Shown in pieces: positions 1 through 9,712 of a DNA stretch of 64,000 nucleotides. The notes beneath the pieces were generated by a model. The model was given only the letters and a program-made list of their open reading frames with translations, did not search any database and was not told the DNA's origin. Positions within the stretch are counted from its first letter, which is position 1, and every line of letters starts with the position of its first letter. A program made the position numbers and the translations under genes. The DNA is from Paramoeba atlantica (Eukaryota; Discosea): contig CDRNVI010000029.1 of NCBI GenBank assembly GCA_977017575.1, forward strand, positions 868,001-932,000, given 5' to 3'.

Positions 1-358
1 ACATCCCTTCGGGAATCTGTGCACATTCAGGGAGAGACCACCGGATGACGCCTTTTCGTTTTAGGTAATGCATCGCGGCTAATATTTTTTCGCGTCGAAT
101 CCGGTCATCCAAGTCAAGAGACTTTTGTGCACTTGCCACAGAGAACGAATGCAACGTCATTCTTTTCCACATGTCCTTCGGCACCCAGCGCCGGGAATAG
201 GAAATGAGACACTCAAGGAACATTTGAAGACACATGTGATCCTTCTTTCCCACGTGTTCTCCCCACGCGTTGTACGGCTCTTTGCACAAACTACACCAAT
301 TTGGCGTCATATTCCACTGTCGGCACTTAGCATCTAAGAATTTTGTTGCACGTTTCAT
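1..358 (-). CDS. Zinc-finger protein, 3' part cut by window edge
   Basis: An uninterrupted frame begins with ATG at 358 and runs off the left edge (119 codons seen). Residues C22, C25, H35 and H41 form a C-x2-C-x9-H-x5-H finger, with a tryptophan before the first Cys and one inside the loop. The rest is basic and helical. I do not recognise the family. It has the same strand and spacing (about 240 bp) as the following genes, so it is very likely the next member of the array. Function unknown; a single finger of this type could bind RNA or protein. Confidence 0.6.
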   Translation of the reverse strand, partial: MKRATKFLDAKCRQWNMTPNWCSLCKEPYNAWGEHVGKKDHMCLQMFLECLISYSRRWVPKDMWKRMTLHSFSVASAQKSLDLDDRIRREKILAAMHYLKRKGVIRWSLPECAQIPEGM

Positions 359-594
359 GAAAAGCAATGTGGAATGTTCGAATACAGTCGTAATATAGGC
401 AGAGTGTGGAATAGCTTTGATTCAAGATAATTAATTAATAATTCAAGATAAGAAATTACTTTAAAGGAAACATATTTTTTTTAAACATAAACATAGTGCT
501 ACTTCGAATTGAAAGGGAAATAGGCAATAGGACTCCTTCAGACACGTGATACACGTTCACTGGGGGGAAAGCAAATAAATCCCTGTGATTCGTT

Positions 595-2922
595 TTACGT
601 GTTGTTGTTTGCCTCTACTTGTGCAGAACCTTCTGAAATATTGCCCGGAGAGGAAGATAACGGCGTGTCCATTGTATTTGCAACTTTCGTGTTATCGGTT
701 AGTCGTCCTTTCGAGGTCGGAGTGGCCCAAATATCAAGTCTTCCTTCTAGTGGCAGAATGCTCCCTGGGGCAAACGTTTTCTCGCTTTCATTCGCCTCGT
801 GATGTGTAGGTTGGGAACCAGGGGTACTCATAGGAGAACACAACGAAGTCGGTCGAGGAGCGGAAACGTCCTTTGGAGTGAAGAAGGACGTAGTTGGTGT
901 GGCAATCAAATGTTTCGGTGTAACAGGAGCCTCTGATCCCAGGACAGAAGTCGGTGCTAGGCTTGGGATCGGAGAGACATCATCGGCGAGTAGGATCGCG
1001 TTTGGGGTACCCGGACCAGATCCCTGAGAGAACAAATCGCGTTGGGGGGTGTACGCGGGAGAAGTCTGACTAAGCGGCGTTTGACTGAGACGTGCCTTTT
1101 CCGATTCCTGCGAAGGAATGGAAAGCTTCGGCTGTGAAGCGGAAAATTGGGTTTGCGATGGTGATACAGCTTTGTCCGCCTTGTCCTTGTTCTTTCTCCT
1201 GGCGGTGAGTACGTTCGGTTTGTTTGTCGGTTGCACCGCTCGACCCTGGAGAAAGGAGGCATTGTTTTCTCGCAACGATTGACGCAGACTCTCTAAACGA
1301 TCAAGATAAATACGAATGAGAGGAGAAATAACTTTGTTATCGGTATCATTTTCGAGCGTCTCATTTCGTGACGCATCGATCGGCCGAAATATTGAATGAA
1401 GCGTAGCAAGAGTCACAGTTCCATCTTCGGAGCTTATGGCGATGCGTAGTCCATCTGAGCACCATGAAAGTCCGGATATCGGTGCGGGGTGCATATTCGA
1501 GAATTGGACTCTCGGATAACCTCTGTTCGTTGAAAAAATAGTAACCGTTTCAGACGTGAATAGGGCAATAGCCATCATGTATTCTGCAGGACCCCAGATA
1601 TTCTCATTTTTCATAATTTCGCTTGAGGTGGGACCCTCGTCTATGGCTTCGGAGACCGAAGAACCTTCACCAAGATTGTCTTTCGGAAGAGCACTGCTTG
1701 ATTTGTCTTCGTCCCCCTGATAAAGTATAGGAGAAAATATGGAGCCTATGACAGATACAGAAGACTTTATCCTCAGAGCTTTATACGGACGGTGGAAAGC
1801 ATGACGAAGGAAAACGTAGGCGCATTGTTGATATTCGGTCCTACTGGACGTGGGCCTGATCTCCATATTTTCTGCCTCAGAAGGATCAGGATCTTGTTCC
1901 TTGGGTTTCCCAGGAGCGTGATCCGAGTTTTGATTCCTCTGAGGATCTTTCGTGGGATCGTAAAACCCACAAGGTATAGCCATCATACCCCCATCAGGAG
2001 AGAAAGAGCCATGACGGTAGTACGGTGAGGCATCATAAGCGCGAAATAAGAACCCTCCCTGCTCTCCATGAGTTATGTTGTCATGCACAGAGAAGGCTTG
2101 GGCACGTCCAGGTCGGGTCTCACGGCGGTTGTAAATAATTACCGCCTTGCGGTCGGCCCCAATCGAGACAGCGTATGTTCCCCAAGGATCCCAAAACACA
2201 CCTTGGACTGATGCACTGTGAGAACTCTCCATTCGGATACGAGCATATCCGTCGAGGATATCGTGTATAACCACCAACCCCTCCTGTGAGGCGCTGAGCA
2301 AAAACCTCCCATCGTGAGAAAAACTCAGAGCATACACTTCGCGATCTCCAAACACGCGAAGAATTTTTACTGCAGACCAGTTCTCCACATTATACTCATA
2401 GGCACTGTCAAAGAGGCTGGTTCGCGCTCGTGCCGCAGGGGTGACTTCGGATTCTTCCTCTTGTGACGGAAACTCCTTGATCGGGGAGGGCCCGGAAAAG
2501 TTGCCCTCGTTTGCTTCCATCAGTTGGGTGAGACGGCCCGCTGTGGAATCTTGTGTGGCAGCGTTCTCCGCATCGGATCCTGCCTGCTGCCACATGACAA
2601 CTTCCCCACTGTTGTATCCGGCTCCTATTAACCGGCCCTGTGGACTCCATCGCGCTACGTTACATGGGGAGCGCTCCGCAAGGTACATGGTGGTGAGATG
2701 GGAAATAGACTCCGCGAGAGGAGATTGGAGGTTGTAACTCCAGATCTTAATGGCACCGTCGAAGCCGGAGGTTAGAAGTTTCATCTCGTTAGGGTGCCAG
2801 TGGACGCTGAGCACCGCACCAGGCTTGTCCGCGTCTTTTCCGCTCAGAAGTCCCGAGGCACCACTGTCAATATCGTGTGGGAAGTGCCAACGTAGCTCCA
2901 GGGTCTTTACGGAGTCAGTCAT
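595..2922 (-). CDS. CHAF1B: Chromatin assembly factor 1, p60-like WD40 subunit
   Basis: The 775-residue product has a WD40 propeller over roughly residues 35-560 and a Ser/Thr/Pro-rich tail to the end. Segments typical of CAF-1 p60 (CHAF1B/FAS2/Cac2) are visible: ENWSAVKILR, then VQGVFWDPWG, then a SFSPDGGMMAIPCG strand, and near the propeller end the NMHPAPISGLSWCSDG and ISSEDGTV motifs. The family helps deposit H3-H4 on newly replicated DNA with the p150 subunit. The protein is longer than human p60 (about 560 aa) because of loop insertions and the tail. The ATG at 2922 is the first in frame. The next gene upstream (3150-4769) is a second p60-like protein. TAA stop. Confidence 0.85.
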   Translation of the reverse strand: MTDSVKTLELRWHFPHDIDSGASGLLSGKDADKPGAVLSVHWHPNEMKLLTSGFDGAIKIWSYNLQSPLAESISHLTTMYLAERSPCNVARWSPQGRLIGAGYNSGEVVMWQQAGSDAENAATQDSTAGRLTQLMEANEGNFSGPSPIKEFPSQEEESEVTPAARARTSLFDSAYEYNVENWSAVKILRVFGDREVYALSFSHDGRFLLSASQEGLVVIHDILDGYARIRMESSHSASVQGVFWDPWGTYAVSIGADRKAVIIYNRRETRPGRAQAFSVHDNITHGEQGGFLFRAYDASPYYRHGSFSPDGGMMAIPCGFYDPTKDPQRNQNSDHAPGKPKEQDPDPSEAENMEIRPTSSRTEYQQCAYVFLRHAFHRPYKALRIKSSVSVIGSIFSPILYQGDEDKSSSALPKDNLGEGSSVSEAIDEGPTSSEIMKNENIWGPAEYMMAIALFTSETVTIFSTNRGYPRVQFSNMHPAPISGLSWCSDGLRIAISSEDGTVTLATLHSIFRPIDASRNETLENDTDNKVISPLIRIYLDRLESLRQSLRENNASFLQGRAVQPTNKPNVLTARRKNKDKADKAVSPSQTQFSASQPKLSIPSQESEKARLSQTPLSQTSPAYTPQRDLFSQGSGPGTPNAILLADDVSPIPSLAPTSVLGSEAPVTPKHLIATPTTSFFTPKDVSAPRPTSLCSPMSTPGSQPTHHEANESEKTFAPGSILPLEGRLDIWATPTSKGRLTDNTKVANTMDTPLSSSPGNISEGSAQVEANNNT

Positions 2923-3149
2923 GAAACAGTGTAGGAGGTACGAAAACCTATTTCACAAATCACTGCATCTCGTACAATAATATCAAAAAATGTTATCTTC
3001 TATTCCTTCATAACTAGAAAGCAAAGCTACACAGTTATTGTCAGTATGGTTTTTTGTCAGTATGGTAAAACCATAAGGCCAGTATCGTTTCTTGTTCACA
3101 GTTCGAATTCAGGTAACACCCCTTGACACCTCAAGAAGAATCCTACTGA

Positions 3150-4769
3150 TCAAAAGGTCAGTGTAGATCGGTCCACACTTCTGTCATGATCAGATAAAAC
3201 GAAGGCATCAGACCTATTCGGAAAACCCTTTTGAGAAGTATGCTGATTGTCAAAAGAAAAATCGACGCTATTTAATACGGAACAACTACCGTCTAGGGAG
3301 ACAATGATTAATTTTTCTCCACCCGTACTCCAGCATACATCGCTGATGGAGCTGGTATGTATGTTCTCCACAAAAAACATGGGAATCGTGGAATTCGACG
3401 AAAATATGGCCACGGATTGGCAAGTATAGACGGCAATGAGAAGTTCGAAACGTTTTGACCCCCAAGCTCGCGAACTGCCTTGTGAAGAAACCGAAGAGCA
3501 ATTGAGAGGTGCAAAAGCGCTCCCGATCACCACGGCATGCCCTGGTAAACACAAACATGCGTGAAAGTTGAGGCTACTACTGACGTCGCTTTCGGGGATA
3601 ACTCGTCCCTTTTGAAAGATTACACAGCATTCTGCGTTAGATTTACTTTCGTTTGCTGGTTTGACACCTGCTAATGACATCAAATAGCCCCCGGGCAAGG
3701 CAAGAAACTCTCCAGTGGAAGAGAACGACATTGAGCGAGTAGGATAGAAATCATTTTCTCTATCCATTCTAAAATTGAAAGAAATTTTATCTCCATGGTC
3801 CCACAATAGCTGTTCACGACCCGAGAAAACAGGAGGATGGAGTGACGTTGCTTGTACACTAACACCGAGTGGTGCATATGCCAAAATTAAGTGACTAAGT
3901 GAAAATGCCCCAGAACCAAAGCAGCCCACTATTATGACAGATGAATCCGGGAAAGTGTTTTCTCGTTCCCCAGATTGATTATCAAAATTTTCCTTTGTGT
4001 GAGCTCTAGAGAGTAAATCCGGGACAAAATTATTGTAAACATGCATGCGGATGCCGCGCAATACTCCTCCGGACTCAGGACTAGTGAGAACCATAAGAAG
4101 AGCGTAAGATCCCATGCCTTCCTTTTCTAAGTAGCGTCTATGAAGCTTCATAACACCCGAATTCGCATCCGATGAAACCACTCTTACTTCGTGGGAACCC
4201 CAGAGATAAATCGACCCGGTATATAGCCCGCATGCGAGAAGAGAAGCGTCGGAAGAGAAATCAAGAAACGTAACCATATCATGATGCGGAAGCGCACTCT
4301 CACCTTTTCCGACCAAATATCGCTTCGAAAGTGACGAAGACTCTAAACTCCACAGTTGGACTAATCCACTACTTAATGCAAGCGCCAGCAACCCAGTACT
4401 TGGAACAGCTCGAACCAATGTACAGTAGTGTGAAATACCCTTGCCTGAATCTGCTGTTGTCATGCCAAAGGCGTCGGGGGGACAGCCATAAAGTGATATC
4501 CCATTTTCCTGGTGATAACACAAGGGATCAATTTGCCCAACCATCGCGAGCTGATCGGTCTCGGGGCCTAATAGCCATAGTTTCACGGTGCCATCAACTC
4601 CAGCCGTCGCAACGAGGCTGTAGTCAGCGGGACCAAACGGAGCGGGGATCGCACAAACAGAGAGGATACGACATGGCTGGGCGGCTGTGTGTGGTCTTCG
4701 CGTTCCCTCCTCGTTATCGTTGTAACGATCAATAGGGCGATGGCACGCAGGGTGTAACGTCACTGCCAT
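3150..4769 (-). CDS. Second CAF-1 p60-like WD40 protein (paralogue)
   Basis: I start this at the ATG at 4769 (539 aa). The frame is open further upstream but with no better ATG, and an AG after a pyrimidine tract lies 4-5 nt before this ATG. WD40 repeats include VATAGVDGTVKLW near the N terminus. The C-terminal half mirrors CAF-1 p60: SMSFSSTGEFLALPGG, a strand reading LLIAVYTCQSVAIFSS, then NIHTSSISDVCWSTGG and VSLDGSCSVL. It is clearly related to its neighbour but very diverged, and it lacks the long acidic/Pro tail. It may be a subfunctionalised p60 or a different H3-H4 chaperone subunit; HIR/HIRA-type WD40 proteins are the alternative. Confidence 0.65.
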   Translation of the reverse strand: MAVTLHPACHRPIDRYNDNEEGTRRPHTAAQPCRILSVCAIPAPFGPADYSLVATAGVDGTVKLWLLGPETDQLAMVGQIDPLCYHQENGISLYGCPPDAFGMTTADSGKGISHYCTLVRAVPSTGLLALALSSGLVQLWSLESSSLSKRYLVGKGESALPHHDMVTFLDFSSDASLLACGLYTGSIYLWGSHEVRVVSSDANSGVMKLHRRYLEKEGMGSYALLMVLTSPESGGVLRGIRMHVYNNFVPDLLSRAHTKENFDNQSGERENTFPDSSVIIVGCFGSGAFSLSHLILAYAPLGVSVQATSLHPPVFSGREQLLWDHGDKISFNFRMDRENDFYPTRSMSFSSTGEFLALPGGYLMSLAGVKPANESKSNAECCVIFQKGRVIPESDVSSSLNFHACLCLPGHAVVIGSAFAPLNCSSVSSQGSSRAWGSKRFELLIAVYTCQSVAIFSSNSTIPMFFVENIHTSSISDVCWSTGGEKLIIVSLDGSCSVLNSVDFSFDNQHTSQKGFPNRSDAFVLSDHDRSVDRSTLTF

Positions 4770-4773
4770 TAAA

Positions 4774-4790
4774 CTAACGAAGAGAGTACC
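4774..4790 (-). promoter_or_regulatory. Acceptor-like pyrimidine tract + AG
   Basis: On the minus strand the tract TACTCTCTTCGTTAG ends 4 nt before the ATG at 4769, like a trans-splice (or cis-splice) acceptor. It supports this ATG over the longer upstream open frame. Confidence 0.45.
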
Positions 4791-4869
4791 ATAGCGAAGA
4801 TAAAGGTCTACTTGTGCGGTATGGGCAATAAAAAGCAAGATAAATAAACGCAAGAAAACTTGTTCTATC

Positions 4870-4932
4870 GTGACTTAAGAGGTACATAACTTAAGAGGTA
4901 CATAACTTAAGAGGTAGTAAGTTAAGTTTAAG
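4870..4932. repeat. Short tandem repeat
   Basis: About three copies of a 16-17 bp unit containing ACTTAAGAGGTACATA lie between two genes. They are probably simple slippage products in the untranslated spacer. Confidence 0.6.
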
Positions 4933-5014
4933 TTCTAACGTGACTAAAGAGGACCAAAGGAAGAGATTTAAAGCATTGAATTTCAACCTTTTGAGACAAG
5001 AACTTGGTAGTATA

Positions 5015-6667
5015 TCAAGATTTCTGTATAGTAGGATGTTTTACTGCCACAATTCTCGGGTACCGATTTTCTTTGTGGGCAGAAAAAAGAAGTTTAAGTC
5101 GAGAGAAACATAGTTCATCCTTGACGAAAAAACAGTATCGTTCGACTACTGTGCGTAAGGGAAGAGCAAAACGGTACCCCCGCCGGTGAATCGCATGAGA
5201 TAGAATATCCAACATTATTTGTTGTGGGGCAGTGGAGTGCGTGGAGGCAACCTTTTTTAAGTTTTGTGCTGAAATAGGGCGAACCAGACAGGACCCTCTC
5301 GGCAGTGAGTGTAAAGCATACAACGCGCGAAGAGTGGGAGTATGCTCCAAATGAATTCCAAGATACAGTTTGTTTTTTCTTTTTGTGTTTTCCATACTTT
5401 CATTTACTATGGAACTCACTGTCTTTTGTTTCCTTATGTTCTCGGCGGAATCAAAAAAATTAAGTGCACGTAGTGCTTCCCACCAGCGCACAGGTCCACT
5501 GTTAGTATTACAGTGATCTGGGTGATGAAATATGTGTAAGAGCGAGCTCAAAACTACGCTGCTTGTACAGCGAAGCTTTTCCATTGTGTTCTCTTTGGTG
5601 TTTGATGTTATCATTGTTTCAGCGGCGCTACCAATCAATTCGTAGATATGCTCCTGCACAGTTCGACATGCCATCTTCCACGTCATGTGCGACTCGCATA
5701 CATGGGCTGCTTCCGAAAGCATTCCAACTTTCGTATTTGATTCAGGAAATGACGAGCTCCTTTGAACCATGAGATGTATATATTGTAAGTATCGATAGGA
5801 CCCTCCTTCGCGATGAGCCACTTCATGCAAAAAAGGTTTGAAGTTTGTCTGTGCCCAAAGAGTGTATAGCTCTTGAATGCGCCCCTTCTCATAAAGGACA
5901 TGAAGAATCGAGGGAAAAAGTGAGATTAAGAGAGGTGATGACAATACCCTTGGTGGAGAAGAAAGATGTGCATTTCCACGCCCCGTCGATTCGCACACCT
6001 GTTGCATCCACAAGACGGTTTGACGCGTCAATGATGGCTCTACGTCGTTGACTTCTGATTCTGGAGCTGTGTGTAAAACAGCACATTCCGGACTTCGTAT
6101 CACAGTGCGAAGGGCTCGATCCCACATAAGAGCATGTGAAAAACACATTGCAGTGCAGTCCCAATATTCTTGATCAGTAAAAGAACTAGAAAGATGGTTC
6201 ATCGCTTCCTTCCAAAGGTCACTGTAACACAGTGCACGGATGTATTCGGTGGTGTGCTCGACTTCAATAGGAATGTGAAAAGAGTTGGGAAGCAAATCTG
6301 AGGATGAATCCTGCTTTAATCGGGATGCTTTCCTTCTCTTACTGTGAAAAACCTGCTTCTGTGCATGAAACAAATTGCATCTGCGCACTATATCGTAGAG
6401 AACAATTGCACGAGACCACGATAAACCTTGAAGGGCATCCAAAAGAATATCGGGACGAGCAGCAAAAAGTGGTAAGGAACCTTCAACAGTCTGCCGTAAG
6501 GAATTCTCTGATACTCGAGAAAGGTGTGACAAAAAAATCGGCAAATTAATCTGCGCTGCCCTTGGCTTCGAGTTTGATAAAGTCGTTTCGGCGCAAGGAA
6601 GTGTAGGCCGTATTGGTAAATCATCTTCTATGATCTTTTGATATGTACATTCTTCTACGTCGTTCAT
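5015..6667 (-). CDS. PPR-like helical repeat protein
   Basis: The 550-residue protein is almost all helical. It carries a recurring motif of Trp followed by a basic or acidic residue and Ala-Leu or Ala-hydrophobic (LSWSRAIVLY, DLWKEAMNHL, LMWDRALRTV, MTWKMACRTV, VRWWEALRAL). This W-x-x-A-L spacing resembles the degenerate pentatricopeptide repeats common in kinetoplastid organelle RNA-binding proteins. No nuclease or other catalytic domain is visible. The basic C terminus ends about 50 residues after a strand-like block. It could be a mitochondrial RNA-processing or mitoribosomal protein. The PPR call rests on the motif pattern only. Confidence 0.5.
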   Translation of the reverse strand: MNDVEECTYQKIIEDDLPIRPTLPCAETTLSNSKPRAAQINLPIFLSHLSRVSENSLRQTVEGSLPLFAARPDILLDALQGLSWSRAIVLYDIVRRCNLFHAQKQVFHSKRRKASRLKQDSSSDLLPNSFHIPIEVEHTTEYIRALCYSDLWKEAMNHLSSSFTDQEYWDCTAMCFSHALMWDRALRTVIRSPECAVLHTAPESEVNDVEPSLTRQTVLWMQQVCESTGRGNAHLSSPPRVLSSPLLISLFPSILHVLYEKGRIQELYTLWAQTNFKPFLHEVAHREGGSYRYLQYIHLMVQRSSSFPESNTKVGMLSEAAHVCESHMTWKMACRTVQEHIYELIGSAAETMITSNTKENTMEKLRCTSSVVLSSLLHIFHHPDHCNTNSGPVRWWEALRALNFFDSAENIRKQKTVSSIVNESMENTKRKNKLYLGIHLEHTPTLRALYALHSLPRGSCLVRPISAQNLKKVASTHSTAPQQIMLDILSHAIHRRGYRFALPLRTVVERYCFFVKDELCFSRLKLLFSAHKENRYPRIVAVKHPTIQKS

Positions 6668-6985
6668 TATTTATTCGCCCTTACAAAATTCTTGACGACT
6701 TTACGTTGTCCTACGCAGCAGCCTTGGAACGAAAGAGGAGCGGAATCAATCCGTCAGAGAAAATATTTTTAGAATCGAGATCAGCATCCGATTTCAGAGA
6801 AATATAACAAAAAATCAATAATAGTGAACTTGAAGTTATTAACTTTGCTTTTCGTATCTTGAATTATTATCTCATTTTTTTATTCCCCCGACGCAGATTA
6901 CCTGAAACCGCTAGGCCACCACCTTGGACAATTTCCATACATATATGCCCACTTCTTTAACTAGAAAATACGTGTCTGAATGTGT
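6668..6985. other. Intergenic, AT-rich, nothing recognised
   Basis: A spacer between two minus-strand genes. It is AT-rich with no sustained reading frame, repeat or RNA gene that I can see. Confidence 0.6.
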
Positions 6986-7459
6986 TCAAAATTGTGCTAT
7001 CATATCCCAAATCTTTTCTATCCGGCGATACACTGTGGAACGATCTGCACATGTATAGCATATAGGAGGAAAGGCCTTCGTGATATGTATTCCTTCGGCC
7101 CGGTTTTGGGAAATAACTCCTCTCAAATCCGCCTCGGCTTTTTTCATTTCAGCAGAGACAACGTGTGCCGTCGGTCCGGGCCATAATTCAGCGCAACACA
7201 CAGCAATATTGTCTGCTTCTTCACGATCCTTTGCCGATACAAAAATGACACCTAACGTTGGTTCCGATAGACTCCTTATCCCTCTTTCGCAGGGAAGAGC
7301 TTTCGCGAGTCCTTCACGAATAGCTTCTACCGCAATGTCATTTCTTAAAATACGTACACACCATGTTGTGGTTTCGGGAGACTGTCCTGCTGGCCACGAA
7401 GGAAACTTACGCAAGTGTTCCTTTAATGACTCGTCCTGCTCAGTGCTGCTGCTTGTCAT
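6986..7459 (-). CDS. Small conserved-looking protein of unknown function
   Basis: I start this at the ATG at 7459 (157 aa, beginning MTSSSTEQ), because the longer frame begins only with GTG and an acceptor-like AG lies between. The sequence has a Ser/Thr-rich leader, then an alternating alpha/beta pattern with strands VIFVSA and TAHVVSA and a C-terminal helix ending in KIWDMIAQF. I recognise no motif or family. Size, strand and spacing fit the array, so it is likely a real gene. Confidence 0.55.
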   Translation of the reverse strand: MTSSSTEQDESLKEHLRKFPSWPAGQSPETTTWCVRILRNDIAVEAIREGLAKALPCERGIRSLSEPTLGVIFVSAKDREEADNIAVCCAELWPGPTAHVVSAEMKKAEADLRGVISQNRAEGIHITKAFPPICYTCADRSTVYRRIEKIWDMIAQF

Positions 7460-7485
7460 TGAGGGTGTTGTCGTTGAGAGTGTTG

Positions 7486-7503
7486 CTTGTGAAAAAGAAT
7501 GTA
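7486..7503 (-). promoter_or_regulatory. Acceptor-like pyrimidine tract + AG
   Basis: The minus strand reads CATTCTTTTTCACAAG, with the AG 26 nt upstream of the ATG at 7459. This is consistent with a trans-splice acceptor for the small gene. Confidence 0.4.
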
Positions 7504-7664
7504 ACACGCTAAAAAATTAGAGTCATAAGAATCACCTAAAGTACCTATCTAAAGAAAATCTCGTAGAAAATCTCGTAAGTGAGGATACTGTAGTGTACAA
7601 ATGTATAATATCTTGCGGAATAGCGCCTTGGAAAGGAAAGAAATCCTTCCTAAATACGTCTGTC

Positions 7665-9326
7665 TTAATTATATCCGGAAGGATCCGTTACACTGAATTC
7701 GTAAACGTGTATATCTCCTTCTCCGGTAGAAACAGCGAATACGTCAAGCTCGACGCCCGCAAAAGCAAAATCTCTTAAATGGGTGACATCGGTAGTTGCT
7801 TTCACAAGAGAATCCTTACTTGAGGGCGCATATGATTCAGCCTGGCATGTTTCAGTACAAGAGTTTTCAGGAAGCGCAAGCCGATCCTGCCTTCGTGCCG
7901 TCCGTTGAATCCATTTGGGACACGATAAGGTTCCGAATCGTACACAGCACAGTTTCGAGCCCCCTGTCCCACCCGATATCAAACTGCGGCATGGCAGGTG
8001 AACCTTATGGACTACTTGGGCATTGTTGACGACATCAATCACGCGGTATGCGGAGTCCCATCCAAGAGCAATCAGATATTTTCCGTCCGGCCGGAAGGCT
8101 ACAGATCCAATGCCTATGGGCTTACTATATGTACTGCCTTCAGGATCGAGATCTTCCGATTCACTCGAATCGATTGCTGATACGGGAAGCGGCACTTGTG
8201 GATCCTGGGGTGTCGTGTGAGAGGAAGTTTGGCGCCGGGCACAATACAAGCCGAGTCCACCCTTCCCATCATCACAAAAAATTACAATCGCCCCATCTGC
8301 AGTTCCTACGGCCGCTAGATGAACAGGTTTTATTGCTTGTTTAGCCCCAACTTCATGGTGCGCACCGCGGATAGGAACACCTAGACAATCCAGACATGTG
8401 ATAGGGTGATGCGAGACATGAACAATCTGCTCCGCGGTAGGTACAGCTACGTGCTTCGCCATCTCTTCAGCGTCTATTATTTCTACAGTTGTACTCCACC
8501 GTACCAAATGCCCACTTTCGTAGCCAACTAAAAGAGAAATACACGAATTGTCACACGAATCAGCATTCAAAGAAGAGTTATCCGATTCCCTCCAGCATTC
8601 TGCAAAGCACATCAATGTACCAGTTTTGATCACCTGTGATTTATGACGAACTGCTGCGGGAAGTATCGGTCGCGGGCCATGGAGGGAAAAATTGGAAGGT
8701 TCCAAGTCTTCTTGATCATGTTTTCCGGACTCGGACTTCCCTGCATTGTCTGCAGCTCTAGTTTGCTCACCCGTCATTCTAGGCTCCCCGCACTGATACG
8801 TGTATAATTCCAGTGTCGAGGCACTTGTCGGAAGTATTAAAGAAATATTTACACGATACAAGGCAACGACGTTACAGTACGAATACGCCGTATATGGAAT
8901 ACTGCGGATTGGTACGAAACTATACAGGAGCGACTCAGTGCTCGTGTTTCGTTCGAAAGAGTGTAAGATGATGCGATTGTCCCTGGTTTGCACAATACAT
9001 CCCGAATTGTATTCAAGTGACGTTGGATCAACAATTCCACGTTTATTTGGGAACGGAGAAGGTTCCTTTACACGTGCTACCCATTCAGCACTAAGCAGGT
9101 TTACACAATGGTTTACACAATGGCTCTCTTTGGAAGCAAAATCACTATCTGAATTAATAGCTATGAAAGCAATTGGTCTCCGTAATTTGAGATCCCAGAT
9201 AAAAACTTCACCCAATGTAGACGTACTTAGAAGTAACGTTTCCTGTTTTATACGTGGGGCACGAAAACGAACAGATGTAACATACCCGCGGTGTCCCCGT
9301 AGGGTGCACATAGGTGGAACATGCAT
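7665..9326 (-). CDS. ASA1/GNB1L-like WD40 protein
   Basis: A 553-residue WD40 protein. The start PPMCTLRGHRGYVTSVRF, followed by STSTLGEVFIWDLKLRRPI, is the opening blade typical of ASTRA-associated protein 1 (ASA1) and vertebrate GNB1L. The closing blades contain FRPDGKYLIALGWDSAYRVID and an end strand GEGDIHVYEF, again as in this family. The family works with the Tel2-Tti1-Tti2 complex in maturing PIKK kinases such as ATM/ATR/TOR. Long polar insertions separate the central blades. A 13-bp direct duplication near 9103-9128 gives two CVNH units. A generic WD40 protein is the alternative. Confidence 0.6.
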   Translation of the reverse strand: MHVPPMCTLRGHRGYVTSVRFRAPRIKQETLLLSTSTLGEVFIWDLKLRRPIAFIAINSDSDFASKESHCVNHCVNLLSAEWVARVKEPSPFPNKRGIVDPTSLEYNSGCIVQTRDNRIILHSFERNTSTESLLYSFVPIRSIPYTAYSYCNVVALYRVNISLILPTSASTLELYTYQCGEPRMTGEQTRAADNAGKSESGKHDQEDLEPSNFSLHGPRPILPAAVRHKSQVIKTGTLMCFAECWRESDNSSLNADSCDNSCISLLVGYESGHLVRWSTTVEIIDAEEMAKHVAVPTAEQIVHVSHHPITCLDCLGVPIRGAHHEVGAKQAIKPVHLAAVGTADGAIVIFCDDGKGGLGLYCARRQTSSHTTPQDPQVPLPVSAIDSSESEDLDPEGSTYSKPIGIGSVAFRPDGKYLIALGWDSAYRVIDVVNNAQVVHKVHLPCRSLISGGTGGSKLCCVRFGTLSCPKWIQRTARRQDRLALPENSCTETCQAESYAPSSKDSLVKATTDVTHLRDFAFAGVELDVFAVSTGEGDIHVYEFSVTDPSGYN

Positions 9327-9712
9327 TTAAGGGGAATTTCATTACTTTGTATTATCGTATACACGGGGAAGAGTGCAAAAAGAATTCTATTACCAAGTCC
9401 TCGTATTCCAATTCAAGTGGTCAATACAATGCAATTAAGAATGATACCAAATGTATCATAAAAAACAAACATAATGTGTACGTGTACATGCATTTGTACA
9501 TGTAAAATATATCAATACAAACCCGCCGTTAACAGTGTGAATTTGATTTGAATATTGTGATATGATTCGATTATTTGAAGTGCGTGTGTTAAATTCTCGC
9601 TTTGTTGCAGACCTGAAGAATGAAAGAAAAGCAAGAGCGATATATTTTTCGGTCGCTTTCAACCACTTTAGTGCGTAAACATTGAAATCAAGATACAGAT
9701 AATGCTATGCAC
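9327..9712. other. Intergenic, nothing recognised
   Basis: AT-rich spacer with short runs of TGTACATG-like palindromic sequence near 9480-9505. I see no convincing gene in either direction. Confidence 0.55.

Noticed and set aside
125-337. Plus-strand 70-codon frame near the left edge
   Set aside because: The minus frame over the same bases is open to the window edge and encodes a zinc finger; the plus frame is its shadow.
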